Positions 1 to 12,871 are shown, counted from the stretch's first letter. The stretch: DNA of 64,000 bases from Austropuccinia psidii (GCA_023105745.1 JALGQZ010000015.1:2668999-2732998); one strand, 5' to 3'. Program-made: numbers and translations. The notes: generated from the letters alone by a model not told the origin.

Positions 1-1405
1 AAAGTGGGAACATTTTTGACATGTTCCTCCTCAGTGCTTGAGAAGACCATAATATCATCTAAATAAACTACAAAATATTTGTACACAAAATATGCAAAGA
101 TATCATTTATCAGATTCTGGAATGAAGCGGGAGCATTGGTTAAGACAAACTGCATCACCAATACTCATAAATACCACATTTGGCTCTAAAGGCACTTAAA
201 TTCTCACCCCCCTCTTTGATTCTCAGGATATTGTAAGTACCACACTGATCTGTATTGGAGAAGATAGTGTAAGCATTGAATATGGTGAGAAGCTGGTTCA
301 TAGGAGGGAAAGGATGCATGTTATTCCTAGTGAAAGCATTGAGTTTGCAGTAGTCAACACACAAATGGAGGCCACCATCCTTTTTCTTAACAAAAAGGAC
401 ATGTGCTCCTGTTGAAGAGGAGCTTGACCTGATGAAACCTTTCTCTAAATTCTCTGAAATGTAGGCACACAGTTTTTCTGACTCATTATTTGATAAAGAT
501 TAGATAACACCAACTGGTGGTAGAAGACCCTCCAATTTGACATGATGATTACAGGCATAGTGCGGAGGATGTTTCTCTGATTTCACTATGGAGAACAAAT
601 CCAAAGAATGCTGATAGGCAGGAGGGACAACTATCAGCACAGTTTCAATTTCTTCTGGCTCTTTGTCGTCATCCCACTTCTCCTCCAGGGATGCACAGAA
701 GAATAAAGGAGGAAGGTTCATATCTCCCTGAAAGGGATGAAGTGAAGATATAGCAACATATTCTCCAATATTTTTTATCTCTTTGAAGACTTCATCTCTT
801 AATGGAAGTAATGACTGCAAGGGAATGATGGAAGGGATATGGACAGAAGAAGGTGGGGAAGGTGTCTTAAGTTCACCAACCAGAGCAACACTGTTGACAG
901 CAGTGGCAAAGTCATTACTAGTAGTAGGAATAATACCACTAGAATCCTTAGGACTAGAATCAGAGGTGATCAATCCATTTTTCCAATCAATGATGGGATT
1001 GAAATGGTAAAGAAAATAATAGCCCAATATCAGGTTTTCTCCCTTGGGTGAATCTATGATAAAAAAGTCCCATTCAAAGCTTGGGAAGGAAGGCAAGTCA
1101 ACTACCCACTTGGTATAATGGGTGATTAACAGGGAAGTGGATTCATTGGAATCCAAAATGAAAAGAGGAATCTTTTCAGGGAGCTCTGAAATGGTCAATG
1201 AGTACTTGAGAACAAAATTCTTTGAAATAAAAGAGTTTTTAGCACCAGAATCAATGAGAATAATAATATAAATATTAGAGACAGCAGAAAACATAATAAA
1301 TTTCAAATATTTCTTGACACTAGTATTCAGAGTGCACAATTGTTCTCTTGATGGAAATAAGTTAGAACCATTGAACATATCATGATTTCCACTAAGGCTG
1401 CTCAC
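1..1405 (-). pseudogene. Degenerate pol of A1: protease and start of reverse transcriptase
   Basis: The open stretch 1405-500 (minus) encodes the Gypsy aspartic protease region. It has the active-site motif ILIDSGAKNSF and the downstream LILGYYFLYHFNP block found in the other family A copies. The reverse transcriptase start ([15 protein letters not shown]) follows at 364-155 but is separated by stops and shifts. The slippery GGGAAAA present before pol in A3 and A4 is lost here: the equivalent bases near 1405-1412 read GCAGTGAGC. No active product is expected. Confidence 0.8.
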
Positions 1406-1417
1406 TGCTTGCTAGGG

Positions 1418-2629
1418 AAGCCTCTTGATAAACCTGGCCTATTCTGAGGCCTCTTGAAGCATTTCTCAATTGCATGCTTCCCACCACAATACGTCCATAG
1501 AACTTCTTTAATCCTCCTCTCCTTTTTAGAACCAATTAATCTATTGTCCTTATTTAGGAGAGCAGCATGAGGCTTAGCCTTCCTCTTCTTGCTCTTCTTG
1601 GAAAATGAATCTTGAGGATGCCTGGAGGAAATGGATCCAGTAACTGGAGGCTTCTTCCCTTGATGACTAACCTTTTCCTTCTGCCTCTAATGGTATCTTG
1701 TACCTAACTCCAAAGTGATGTCCATGAGCTCTTTCAGAGTAGCAAAGGTACCAGGGTGAGAAGAAAGCTGTTCCAAAAGTCTTGATGGCAATGATCTTCT
1801 ATAAAAATGAATATAAGCCCTCTCCTCCAATCTCAAATTAATGAAATTAAGCTTCTAAAGTCAGCAATGTACAAGGATACATGACCACTTTCCCTCATCC
1901 TGAGATTATCCAACAATTTTTCAGCTTTTCTGACTTCATTGGGTTCACCAAAAAGAATGAATAACTGGGTTTTAAACAACTTCCAGTTATTGAGGAGATA
2001 AGATGGGTCTTCATTGGAGATACTTGAGAGATATGGTTCAATTCATTTTCAAGCTCTACCAGTGAGAAACAAAGGTTAGTAAAGAACCTTCTTCCTAACA
2101 CAGAAGTAGTCTTTTGGGGCATGATGAAAAATTAATTGACATTATTGGATAAATCCTCTCAATTTATGGGCTTGGGTACCATGAAAAGAATCAGGTGCCT
2201 TCATTGATGGAGTCTTGATTACTGGGGCTCTTGAATTGTCCCTGGGGTAAACTTCTTGAGTGAGCTGTCCAATTAATTGGCTCATCTGCTCCATCATCTT
2301 CAGGAAATTTGGTTCAGCTTGAGAGACAACATATTGATTATAAAGGGATAGATTTGGAGCTTATGAAGCCTCAAGGGCACCTTCAACTTCAGTTTCTTCA
2401 GACTCTTCCTCTTCCATAGACTCCCCCTCTTCATCTTCAGCTTCCCCTAATCTTCTTCTAGGCCCTTGAGAAGCTCTTTGATAGCCACCCAACAAGCCAG
2501 AGAATGAGCTTGATATTCTTGACTTCACACCTCCTCTTCTAGAGGGTGCTGCTCCATGGTTAAGATTTTCACTCAGTTGATTAACTGATGTTATGCGGTC
2601 AAGAGGGGCCCTTTCTGTAGGAGTGAGAG
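1418..2629 (-). pseudogene. Degenerate gag of A1
   Basis: Pieces of the family A gag protein can be followed: the acidic N-terminal region (LTPTERAPLDR, then an EEGESMEEEESEET-like stretch) at 2629-2361, and the capsid-like region at 2122-1895. The first ~20 codons are missing because the LTR of A2 starts inside gag; the apparent Met upstream is LTR sequence. Several in-frame stops and small indels separate the pieces. It aligns with the intact gag of A4 (47435-48796). Confidence 0.8.
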
Positions 2630-3374
2630 TGTAACAATCACTCACCAGGGGTAAGGTTATTCATTAATATACCCACTCAAATGCCTCAAATCAGCAGATC
2701 CACTATTTGCATCAGCATTCAGTTTCAGCAATCTTCCTTGCTGGAACATGCATACAGCCTGTTAATACTTGTACAGGTTGGAATTACCCAAGACAGTTGG
2801 GATACACCATTTCCAAACTGTATGATCACTAAATACTACCACTCCTATTGTAAAGGCCCTGTACAGCTGTACAGGACCTGTATTGGCCAGACTCAATGCA
2901 ATCATCCAATTCTCTCAGGAAAATTCTCTCTCTGGATCAGGGCTGGTGACTCTCACATATACCAGCCCCTCTTTCTCCCCCCTGGGAATTTTTCCTCAGT
3001 TAATTAATTTAGTTTACTTATTATTTTATGAATATTCCTAACCTTATTTTGGGTATTATATTTATTTAATATTAAGTTAGTCTTTGCATTTTCTTTCTTT
3101 GCCTGTACAGTATGAGCTGGGTGGTCATATCCTTATTAACCCTTCTCTTTTCATTCTGACAGGTTGAAACAGTGGACTTGGACTTGTTTGTGGTTGGCTC
3201 TTCTATTTCTTACTCTTATTCTTTTTTGCTGCTTTTCTTATATTTCTTTTATTAGAAATTCATGTCTTAACACTCTTAATTGTACTCCTATTTATCATAT
3301 CCTTGAGCCCTCCATAAGTGAGTCCCCATTTACTGAGTGCCAGGCCCTCTTCACTTAGAAGAGCCCCTGTGACA
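2630..3374 (+). repeat. 5' LTR of A2 (family A)
   Basis: The LTR begins TGTAACAATC and ends CCCCTGTGACA. It matches, in inverse orientation, the A3 LTRs at 17096-17841 and 25434-26193. It holds a TATA-like CATATA at 2956-2961 inside an inverted repeat (GGCTGGT...ACCAGCC), a CTGGGAA/TTCCTCAG imperfect hairpin, and the motif AGTTAATTAATTTA at 2998-3011, which is complementary to bases just after the LTR. Confidence 0.9.
2956..3011 (+). promoter_or_regulatory. Putative core promoter and transcript start of family A
   Basis: CATATA (2956-2961) lies about 40 bases before AGTTAATTAATTTA (2998-3011). The same spacing occurs in A4 (ATATA at 46243-46247, motif at 46284). If transcription starts near the AG, the RNA 5' end could pair with the sequence after the LTR, as in self-primed Tf1-type elements. 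The start site is inferred, not observed. Confidence 0.45.
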
Positions 3375-4075
3375 TTAAATTAATTAAATCATATTTGATT
3401 CTTTCTCTTCATTCATTTAAATTCATTTCTCTCATTAATCAATTATGATTTTCATGACTTTATGATTCTTGAATGATTATGATTTTTTCTCTCATCAATT
3501 TTGATCTGATTTATTACATTCATATCAAAACTGATTCTTCCTATTTTCTTTAATCATTGCTGACCATCTCATTTCATTTTTTATATTCAATTCAAACTTC
3601 TTTGTCTTCATATTCAGGGTTTATCTGGGGTTATTGATTGGTTGATTGATTGGATTATTCATTGGGATTCATTTGGTTTATTGACTCATCAATCCAGGAT
3701 TTATTTGTGTTGGACTGATTGACTCTGAGGTCTCAAGATATTTGATTGATCCTCATGAATTGATTTTGATTATTGATTGATTTTGACTCATCAAGAAATT
3801 TAACTGATTCCTGAAGATATTGATTTGACTGATTGATTCCCCAAGACTTTTATTTTCATATTGAAGACACTTATTGATTGGTTATTGATTTACTCAAGAT
3901 TGTTGACATTTGAATTTGAATTGATTGTTGATATTGGTTGAATTTAATTGATTGATTTATTGTTGATTGAGTTTGATTTCACCTCAATATTCATCAAGAT
4001 TTTTATTGTGACTGATTTGGCCAAATCTTGATCTCTGTTCTTAATACCATAAATTGATTATTCTCATTCTTCAAA
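3375..4075 (+). other. Untranslated leader of A2 with TTGATT-rich low complexity
   Basis: This stretch between the LTR and the gag ATG has no significant coding. It is rich in TTGATT/GATTGATT and CCTCAAGA repeats, as are the leaders of A4 (46655-47434) and, on the minus strand, A3 (24776-25433). The first bases (3376-3387) are the inferred primer-binding site, complementary to 12 bases of the LTR at 3000-3011. Confidence 0.7.
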
Positions 4076-4545
4076 ATGCCAGTTCAGCATAGCCCTCCAG
4101 ACAAGAAAACTAGATCTCAAAGAAATCCAGCTGTTCTCACTCCTACAGAAAGGGTTCCCCTTGACCGCACACCATCAGTTCATCAACTGAATGCAAACTT
4201 GGACAGAGGACCACCAATGGAAGGAGCAGCACCCTCAAGAAGAGGGGGAACGAAATTAAGAAGATCAAGATCTTTCTCTGGACTCTTTGGTGGCTACCCT
4301 GGCATGTCTGAAGGTGAAAGAGCAAGACTAGGGGAAGTTGAAGATGAAGAGGGGGAAGAGTCTGTGGAAGAGGAAGATTCTGGGGAGACTGAAGTGGCAG
4401 ATGCTTTGGCAAATGCTCCAGAGGTGCCTCAGGTTTCTAATGTATCCCTTTCTAATCAACCTCTTGTCTCTCAGACTGAACAAAGTCTCCTCAAGATGCT
4501 GGAGCAAATGAATAAATTCATGGAGCAACTCACTCAAGCAGTTAC
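4076..4545 (+). pseudogene. gag of A2, 5' part, interrupted by B1
   Basis: The ATG at 4076 starts MPVQHSPPDKKTRSQR, the family A gag N terminus. It continues through the acidic stretch to LEQMNKFMEQLTQAVT at 4545, where the B1 element interrupts the codon sequence. The coding resumes at 14842 (PRDNSKAPAFKTPSMKAPD). The part shown has no stop of its own; a run-on of ~14 codons to 4585 is B1 LTR sequence. Confidence 0.9.
4541..4545. repeat. Target-site duplication GTTAC of B1 (left)
   Basis: GTTAC at 4541-4545 directly precedes the TGTAAGG end of B1. It recurs at 14837-14841 directly after the TTCACA end. Five-base duplications are typical of Ty3/Gypsy integrases. Confidence 0.95.
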
Positions 4546-6475
4546 TGTAAGGTTTGACTATGAAACAATAAGTAAAAATTACTAATATTTTACTTATTGT
4601 ACTATGAATGTCCTTATAAATGAAATAAATAAGATAAAAATAATTATAATAATAAAGAATTATTATAATTATGGCGTAAAAATAATTATATCATCAATTA
4701 AATATGATAATATAATTTATATTATAAAAGAAATATATTAATATAGAATAATTAATATATGTAATGGCACTTTATTATTGTTACAAACAGATAATAAAGG
4801 TGTAAAGAATTGTTTTTTATTAATAAAAACAATTAATAACAATAATATTACCAATATTAAAGTTATAAATTAATATAAATACTATTTATATTAATTAAAG
4901 AATTATTAAAGTAATAATAAAAGAGAAAATAACCTACTTTTAATACTTAATATAATAATTTTGAAATATTTTACGCCAAATAATGTAAATACAACCTATC
5001 CAAATTGTATTTACAATAAAAAATAGAGAAAATTACAAATACTCTTGATCTTTACGTGGAAATGAGATTTTAGAGAGATTTTTAGCAAAAACAATTAAAT
5101 AAATGATTTAATCACGTCAAAATTGATGATTATAATAATATGATCTTTGGTCTTTAATAATATAAAAGATCTATATATAAAGAATAAAGATATTACCTTT
5201 TAATTTAATTGATTTAATGTTTTTGATGCGTCTGAGGGGAAAACAGAGTAAAAACAGCTCTATTTATAGTAATTACCTCCCTCCAAGAGTCCAACAGGAT
5301 ACTAGTAGACATGTACTGATCATATCCACTGGAATTGATCAATATTTTAAGGTTTGGTGATGATTACATCATTATTACACCATTATTTAGAGTTATCACT
5401 ATAACTCTAGGTTTGATGATGTCAAAGGCTTGGCAGAACCCCAAAATTCGTGGATTTTATTAGTTTTAATCATAAACTAATAGTATTTACCAATTTTATC
5501 ACTCATATGACTGTTAAAGTTAATTTAAGGTTACAGTAAGTGATCATAAATGATCAAATTAATCTCAAACGTTAATCCTTAATAACTTTTAAGATCTACA
5601 CACTACAGAAAATCAGAGAGTGAATTCTAATAGCTTTGCATAACCTTAATATGCTTCCAAGAGAATTTCATTACATCATCAAAACTCTATTTTTGATGAT
5701 TTTTCTTGTAACTAATCTTTTCTGTCGAAATTTAATATTTTAAACTTCAAACTATGATTTCAAGGGGTTATACCTTGAATATTATAATACAAAATACATC
5801 ATTCTTCATGAGTGAACTAGTAGAGTTCAACTGTCTACTTTTTTTTAAGCTTGGACCACTTTCACAACAAAGTGGTCAACAGCTCTGTTGATTTTAATCA
5901 ATAATTCCTTACAGGTTTCAACCTTGTTTATAACTTGTGAAATAAACTTCATTTCTGTATTTCTACAGTAACTACGTGATGACTTTATTTTTGGTTCATC
6001 ACTCTATCATGCATATCTCAAGAGATCTTAGCTAAAATCCTTGAATATATACATTGACCAAAAAAGTGCATATATTAAGGTTAATTCCTTAAGTATTGAT
6101 TTTGAAGCTTAGCTTCTTATTGTTTTATATGTGGATTTTCATGGAGAATCCAATGGTACTATTTATTTCACATTCTGTTTCATTGGTCTTTGAAATAAAT
6201 AAGGATTTGTGGTTTTTATAAGGTATTATTACTTATAACTTATTAAATATTGACTTTACAGATATGCCATAAAAATGGTATATGTGTATTTTACCATGGG
6301 GAATCCACTGGTATAATTTATTTCACATTTTTATTCATTGTTTTTAAGTTAAACCAAGTTTTATGCCAATTTATGGTATTTTTGTAGTTTTAAGGTAATT
6401 ATTTTTAATGTATAATTATATTAAATATTTCTTTTGACCTTTTTTGGGTATGTGGTCATATCTCAAAGGTTCACA
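4546..6475 (-). repeat. 3' LTR of B1
   Basis: The 1930-bp repeat runs TGTAAGGTTT...GGTTCACA on the plus strand and is nearly identical to 12887-14836, except that it lacks a ~20-bp insertion. It is very AT-rich. The same LTR type occurs alone at 37686-39711 and, expanded, at 40185-44083. Confidence 0.95.
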
Positions 6476-6487
6476 TTCCCTACCACC
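6476..6487 (-). other. Polypurine tract of B1
   Basis: On the minus strand GGTGGTAGGGAA lies directly before the 3' LTR, the expected place for the plus-strand primer of reverse transcription. The related B2 element has GGTGGGTGGAAA at the same place. Confidence 0.7.
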
Positions 6488-6593
6488 AAAAAAGATTGTA
6501 CCACAATCTGATATGTGTAATTAGGGTATCATCCACTGTCCTACCTCTTCAATAGACTTTGTTAGTCTTGAAGCTCAATAATGCTTAACTTTT

Positions 6594-9500
6594 CTATTTT
6601 TCAGGCTTTCTTTCATGTCTGAACATTCTTAGTAGTTTATCAGCATTTGTTATATCTTTCTCGAGTAGCCATTCATCTTCTTGAGTTGAATTTCTATACC
6701 TTACAAGGTATTCTCTTTCTTTTTTGTTTCTTGTCCTTCTTTTTTTAAGGACTTTTACTATTTTCTTTTCCTCTCCTTCTTCCAAGGGGGGAATTTCTTA
6801 GTGGAAATAACTCCTTGTCACTTGAGCTGTAAGGTTTTATCAGACCTACAGGGAAAATTGGGTGTTTGTTCATTAGTTCACCTGTGAGTTCCAATTGCAC
6901 AGCATTGGGTCCATGAAGTGCATTTATCATAAATGGTCCTGCAAAGGAATCTTTTAATTTCTTTGGGCCTTTTATGTTATTGAAATTAAGGGTTGATACT
7001 AGGACCAATTCTCCTATTTTTAAATCATGTGGCTTATTACTTTCATCCCATCTTTCTTTTGCATATTTGAAAGAGTCTTGCATACATCTGTTTGCATGGT
7101 GTCTTGCCATAAGCACAGAATCTTCTGATCATGTCCTCTAAGGTCTGTATCATTCTTTCTGCTAAATTATCAGTTTGAGGATGGTAAGCTGTTGAGAATG
7201 ATAACTTTGTCCCAAACAAGTTATGGAGATTTATCCATAATGCTGAAGTGAACTTTGGGTCTCTGTCACTTATAATATTCTGGAATAAGCCTGTATGGCT
7301 AATAACTTTATTCCATATCATTATGGCTGTGTCCATAGCTGTGTCATCTTTATGACATGGTAGGAACATGGGAGTTTTGCTATACCTGTCAACCAATACT
7401 AGGCATGCATTATAGCTTCTGTCTCCTCCTGGAGGTAATGCTGTTACCCAATCCATATGAGCTATTTCCCAAGGGGATTTTGGTTCTTGGATTTGGATCA
7501 TCATTCCAAATTTCTTTCCTGTGGCTCTGTTGGCTTTTTGACATCTGTCACAGGTTTGGAAGTATTATATAACATCTTTCTTCCAATTTGGCCACCAAGA
7601 GCAGGTTTTCACCCTCTCTAGCGTTCTGTCTTCTGAAAGGTGTCCATCTGCAACACTATCATGACACTCATGTAAAATAGTGTTTATCAGGGTTCTATCT
7701 GTTAAGGCCATAACACATGTGTGTTTTTTTCTATGGTAAAGGATTCCATCAAGGAGGTGGAATCTTCCTTCATCATATGCCTTTTTCCATGTTTCATCTA
7801 GTTTTGATGAAAGTGATGGGTCTTTGCAGTCTTTCATTAGAGTTTGGCTTAAGATATGGCAATTTTTGTCTATCTTATAGCTTTCTTTAACTTGGTTAAA
7901 GAATTCTGTGCCAATGTCTGTAACACATATTCCTTCTATATGGTGTTCTTCTTGTGGCACCCATGCTGGATTGTCAGGGGTATTTGCTAGAGCCCATCTG
8001 CTAAGACCATCTGCATTTTTATGAATATTACCAGATTTATGAACAATAGTCATATTTCCTCTATATTCTTGGATAGCAATTTGCCATCTCAGCATATGTC
8101 TATTTGGAGTTTTCATATTTAATAGAGATTTTACAGCATTACAGTCTGTAATCACATCAAATACTGTTCCATCCAAGTAGTAATGTAATTTTTCTAAAGC
8201 CCACACTAAGCAGAGGCATTACATTTGGCTTGCTCCATATCTTGCTTCTGTTGGCTTTATCTGTCTTGAAATAAAACAAATTGGTCCTTCCACTGGTTTA
8301 TCATTGATAATTTGTGTCTGGTGTAGTGCAGCACCCAGTCCTTCTCCACAAGCATCAATATAAAGTTTGAAGGGTAGTTTCCAATCTGGCATTAGAAGAA
8401 ACGGGGAATTTGTTAAGGAATTTCTCAATTCTTCATATGCCTTGACTCTTTCTTCTGTCATTTCATAGACTGTTTGTTGGTCACATAGCTTATACAAGGA
8501 TTTAGCAATTTTTGCAAAGTCCTTTATATGCTGTCTATAGTAACCAGAAAATCCTAGAAATGATTTCATTTCTTTTTTGGTTTGAGGCATTGGCTTAAGT
8601 AGTACTGCTGCTACTTTATTCTTGTCTATGCCTAGGCTAAGTCCAGATACAACATGTCCTAGTGCTTTTAATTCACTGTATGCAAAATGACCTTTTTTCA
8701 AGGAAATTTTCATATTCACTTGGAATATTTTTTGTAGTACCCTTTCTAGTCTTGTAAGGTGATTTTCCCAAGTTTCTGAGCAAACTATGATATCATCAAT
8801 ATAGATAATTAACCATCCTTCTGATAATTCTTCAGGAAATATGGTATTAATCATTCTTTGATAATGGGAAGGTGTATTTTTTATGCCAAATGGCATTCTT
8901 AAGTATTCAAAAATTCCACAGTGGACTATTATCCTCATTAGAGTTTTGGCATTGTCTGTTAAGACATTGTGATGAAAACCCTTTAAGGCATCCATGGCTG
9001 TGATGAACTTAGCTTGTGACAATTGTGTCGATTTCTCATGGATCCTGGGTATTGGATACCTGTCTGGAATGGTATAGGTGTTCAGGGCTCTGAAGTCTCC
9101 TACCATCCTTGATTTTCCATTATGCCAGGTTATAATGACAGGTGTAGTGACTTCTACCTGTTTATTATGTCCTACCTTTCTTAATACTCCAAGGTCCATT
9201 AGTTCTTTAATGTGTACCTCTAAGGCTTCTCTAGCCCTTGGACTAGCTGGGTCAGCAGGTCTCCATAGTAAAAATGGGTAAGGTTTTTCCACATTAAGAA
9301 TTATATCCACTTCATGTCCAATTATGGCACCTAGTGGATCTTTGTCAGTTGCAAAGGCATTTTTGTACTTAAATAAGAGGTCAATCAATTTTTCTTTCAT
9401 TTTTTCTGTTAAATCTTGATTGAATTCTGCCTCTTTAAGTTGTTCAGATATAAAAAGTTCCTTTTCTGGAATCTTTTCTTCATTCCTAATAACTGTGATT

Positions 9501-12157
9501 TGTTTTTTGTTATTTAAGAAGCCAAACTTTTGTCTTTTGTTGTCTCCTATGGTAAAATATCTATCCTTTTGGTTGGAGATATCTATACCATAAATTGATA
9601 AGTAATCATTCCCAAGTATGAAGTGATTACTAGTACAGTTGTCCATTACTACAAACTCTACTTTGATTCTGACACATTGTGAGGGATGAGGAAAAATTAG
9701 TGTTAAATCAATCATTCCAAGGGGTTTCATGCTCTCACTTGCACTACTAAATTTGACACCTTGTATTGGCATACGTTTTTCTTGCCAGTCTGGGACAATG
9801 GTTTTTAGATAACTTTTACCAACACAGGTGCAATATGCTCCTTTATCTAAGTTAACTTTTCCTTCTTGGTTATCAACCATAACAATACTTATACTTGATT
9901 TTCCAGCTGTATATCACATTCCTCTTGCAGGTTTGGTTCTATACATTTTGGCATCTTGTATGTTTGTCAGGTTTGTGTCAGATGTCCCAACTTGTGGTAA
10001 GTTTGAGTTAACATCCAGTAGTTCATGAATTATATCAATATTATTAATTTGTGCATTAATTATATTGATTTCATCACTTTCAGAACTTTCTGATTCTTCT
10101 GTCTCTTTTTCAGAGTCAGATTCCTCTTCTTTGTCATTGTGGTTTTCTGTTTCCACAATTTCATTAATCTTTGCCTTTTCAAGGAAATTATTGGCTAAGT
10201 GTCCAATACCTCCACAGTTATGGCATTTTATTTGCTCATTATTGTTGGATGTATTGGGCTTGAAGGATTCTTTTGATTTATCTTTTTTGATAAATGGTTT
10301 ATGTGGGCTTTTAATGTCCAATTTCTTCAAGGTCCTGCCAATTTTTGTTCTTTTCACTATGTCTTCTAGTGAATTAATATACTATTCTGTGGAGCATGGT
10401 TCTATACACCTGCTTTATAGGGCATGTTCTAGCTCTCCTCCACATTTCTTGAGTATTTTCATATGCACCATTTTTTGTGACATTTCTGGGTACAATGCAT
10501 TAAGTCTTTCAACTTGTTTCAAGAACCAAGTTAAAGGTTTGTCTTTGTCTGGGTCAAAGAAAGACCTTTCAAATGCATTTTCTATTTTGTACCTCCAGGC
10601 ATCATTAGCCCATTTGGTGATTATTTCTTGTTTCCACCAAGACCAGGTATTTTTGCCATTTGTTTGCCTTATGCCATAATACCATCTTTTTGCAGATTTC
10701 TCAAACAATGAATGTAATCTTGCAATGATTAATTCATCTGGTATGGCATAATCTTCTTATAGCATGTCAATTGTTTTGATAAATGACATGTGGTCATATT
10801 CACCTTCTCCTGTGAATGTTGGCCATTCTTTCAATTGAGGTGCTTCCTTCATTAAGACTTGGTTATTGTCTTGGTGACTCAAGTATGTTATGAATGGATT
10901 TGTTAATTCCTCTTTTGGTTTAACAGGGCTTCTTATGTGAGAAAATGGTGTTGATAACTTTGGCATATTCAAGTTAGCCTCATTAATTTTATCCATTTTT
11001 TCAGTAATAAGCCTTATTTCACTTTGAATGTCATCTTTCAGATGCATTCTTGCTTCATCACTCTTTTCCACATGGTCCAAAAGTAATTTTTGGTGTGATG
11101 AAGTCTTTTCTTCAAATTTTTCTACAGAAATACTTAATTTGTTTAATTTTTCTGTAAGATTGTCAATACTCACATCATAATTGATTGTCAAAGTTTTTTC
11201 TTTGATATCACTTATGTATTTGTACAACTCTTGTTGTCCTTGTATTGATTTCTGAGTATTGTCAATTAATACTTTTGTTTTATTATTTTAAATCATAAAT
11301 TTTATGTTATCAATTTCTTTCTTATTTTGTGCAACAAGTTTTGTTAAAGATGATAAGCTATTATTTATTTCTTGGAAAGATTATAAACTATTTTTAATGT
11401 CTTTAAGAGATAAAATACTATTTTTAAGCTCTGTTAAAGTATTTACAACATCAGGAGACAAGGTTATTTCTTTGGGAAATGGGGTTGTCTCATTCTTTGT
11501 TCCTCTTTGTCTTTGAATTCCATCAAAGTTCTGGCCATGTTGAAAACATTGTCCATGGCATCTTTTTGGATTTTGGGGATCCTGTAGCTTGGGGAATATG
11601 GTTTTCTCCAATTCTTTTTCTTGTTCTTCTTCCCTTCTTGGGGAAGTGGGTTGACTTGGGGGTTGCTGGTAGAAGCTACTGGGGCTTCTTCCTTGGTTGC
11701 CTCCTTCTTTTTGGCATGATACTCCTTGATCTTTCTGATTTGAGGTTTGGATGATAGTGGATTCCATCCATTGGAGTATCTCACTATTTCCTCCTCTTTG
11801 AGGAACTTTTTCAGGATGTGCCAGGGGTTCATGACTCCTTGGTGTATTTGGGGCAACATTTCCCAATCTTTGTCCTTGTACACTGTGTAGTACTGTTTGT
11901 ATTGGCTCATGTAAATGTCTATTTGAGCCCTTTGAATGTGATTTGTACCTGTTTGAGTTACTCATACTTAGTTCCAATTCAGGTTCAGATATCATGGGAG
12001 TTTCTGGGACTTTCCTTTGGGATAAGGCACTTGCTTGTGTGGATTCTGTTCCACTGGGGATATTGCCCTTCCTTTTCCCTTTTGAGGAATCAATTCTACC
12101 TCTGAGTCCAGCTCCATCTTATTGGATGGAGTATTGGGAGCCTCTTCTGGTAGTCAT
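6594..12157 (-). pseudogene. gag-pol polyprotein of B1, inactivated
   Basis: The ATG at 12157 (MTTRRGSQYS) opens a frame kept to ~7120. In order it encodes a coiled-coil-rich gag (11227-10757), a capsid-like segment (10708-10415), a zinc knuckle (CHNCGGIGHLANNF, last Cys replaced by Phe), a protease with DKGA in place of DT/SGA, reverse transcriptase with YIDD (553 codons open, 9880-8219), RNase H ([14 protein letters not shown]) and integrase (MDWV, SDRDPKF, AERMIQ). Stops lie near 12120, 11382, 11289, 10758, 10416, 10383, 9915, 8220 and 7566. After CAYG (~7120) about 75-80 codons are missing compared with B2, and the frame shifts. The C-terminal piece (7116-6745) and a chromodomain-like end (6785-6594, EYLVRYRNSTQEDEWL) remain. 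Confidence 0.93.
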
Positions 12158-12383
12158 ATTATAAGAAAAATAAGAAATAAGAGGATTTCAGGACAGGAAT
12201 TTTCTTATGGCAATTTATAAATGAGGTACTCACCTTCAGCGTCCTGAATGGTGGGTCCTGGAAAGTCCAATTTCTTGGCTTTCTTTTTCTTGGTAATTAT
12301 TGGTGTTGGAGAACTTTGACAAGTTTCTTCCACCAATCTTTCAACAATGGTTTGGTTGTCCTCTGTTGGGTTGTCTTCGAACA
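11464..12383 (-). CDS. Small spliced accessory protein of B1, overlapping gag in +1 frame
   Basis: Two phase-compatible exons are open: 12383-12234 (VFEDNPTEDNQ..., lysine-rich TKKKKAKK) and 11948-11464 (TNHIQRAQIDIYMSQYKQYY...GWNP...PHFPKK). They are joined by an intron with donor G|GTGAGT at 12233 and acceptor AACAG at 11949. The split codon GGT keeps the frame. The first exon base follows a TTTTTTAG acceptor and starts with TG, so an upstream exon ending in A would create the ATG, as in C1. The upstream donor was not identified and may be lost. The gag-pol ATG (12157) lies inside the intron. The C-terminal exon resembles that of C1 (DW..M..QIHQ, GWNP). Function is unknown to me. Unlike gag-pol, this frame has no stop. 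Confidence 0.6.
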
Positions 12384-12871
12384 CTAAAAAAGACAAATAA
12401 ATATAAGTCTTTTATATAAAAGTGTTATTTTTGGTAATATATGGCAATTTTCCATGTAAAAATTGCTTTTATATCTTTTCAAAAGTGAAAATAATTAAAG
12501 AAATGAAATTCAAATGAATAAAATAACTTTTTTATTGGTTTTTAATATTTTTATTATTTTTTATGTTTTTATTTTGAAAGAATAAAATAAAATGAATATG
12601 ATTCTTTTTATAATATTAATTTATAATATAAAATTATTTATAATCTATAAAATATCTTTTTTAATCACTAGGGTCACTCAAAGAAAGTTTTTGCAAGTCT
12701 AAGGATGTGAAAAACCATGTGTAAGACAGTACAATTGCTTTCCAAATGCCTCAATAGCTTTTAAAATCAATAAATATAAAATTATTATATAATTTTATGA
12801 TTATAATTATAATTTATTATTGGATAAACCCAATTAGAATCTCTTTAAAGGTCTTTTAGAGTAAATATCAT

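Larger units (their letters stand above)
1..2629 (-). mobile_element. Family A Ty3/Gypsy retrotransposon, partial copy A1
   Basis: The minus strand reads gag, protease and the start of reverse transcriptase from right to left. The copy is cut at the window edge on the left. On the right it ends at 2629, inside gag, where the 5' LTR of copy A2 begins. The five bases 2625-2629 (GAGAG) would be the target duplication of A2, but its partner is not in the window because A2 is truncated. The frames are broken repeatedly, so this is an old, inactive copy and the outermost layer of the nest on this side. Confidence 0.85.
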
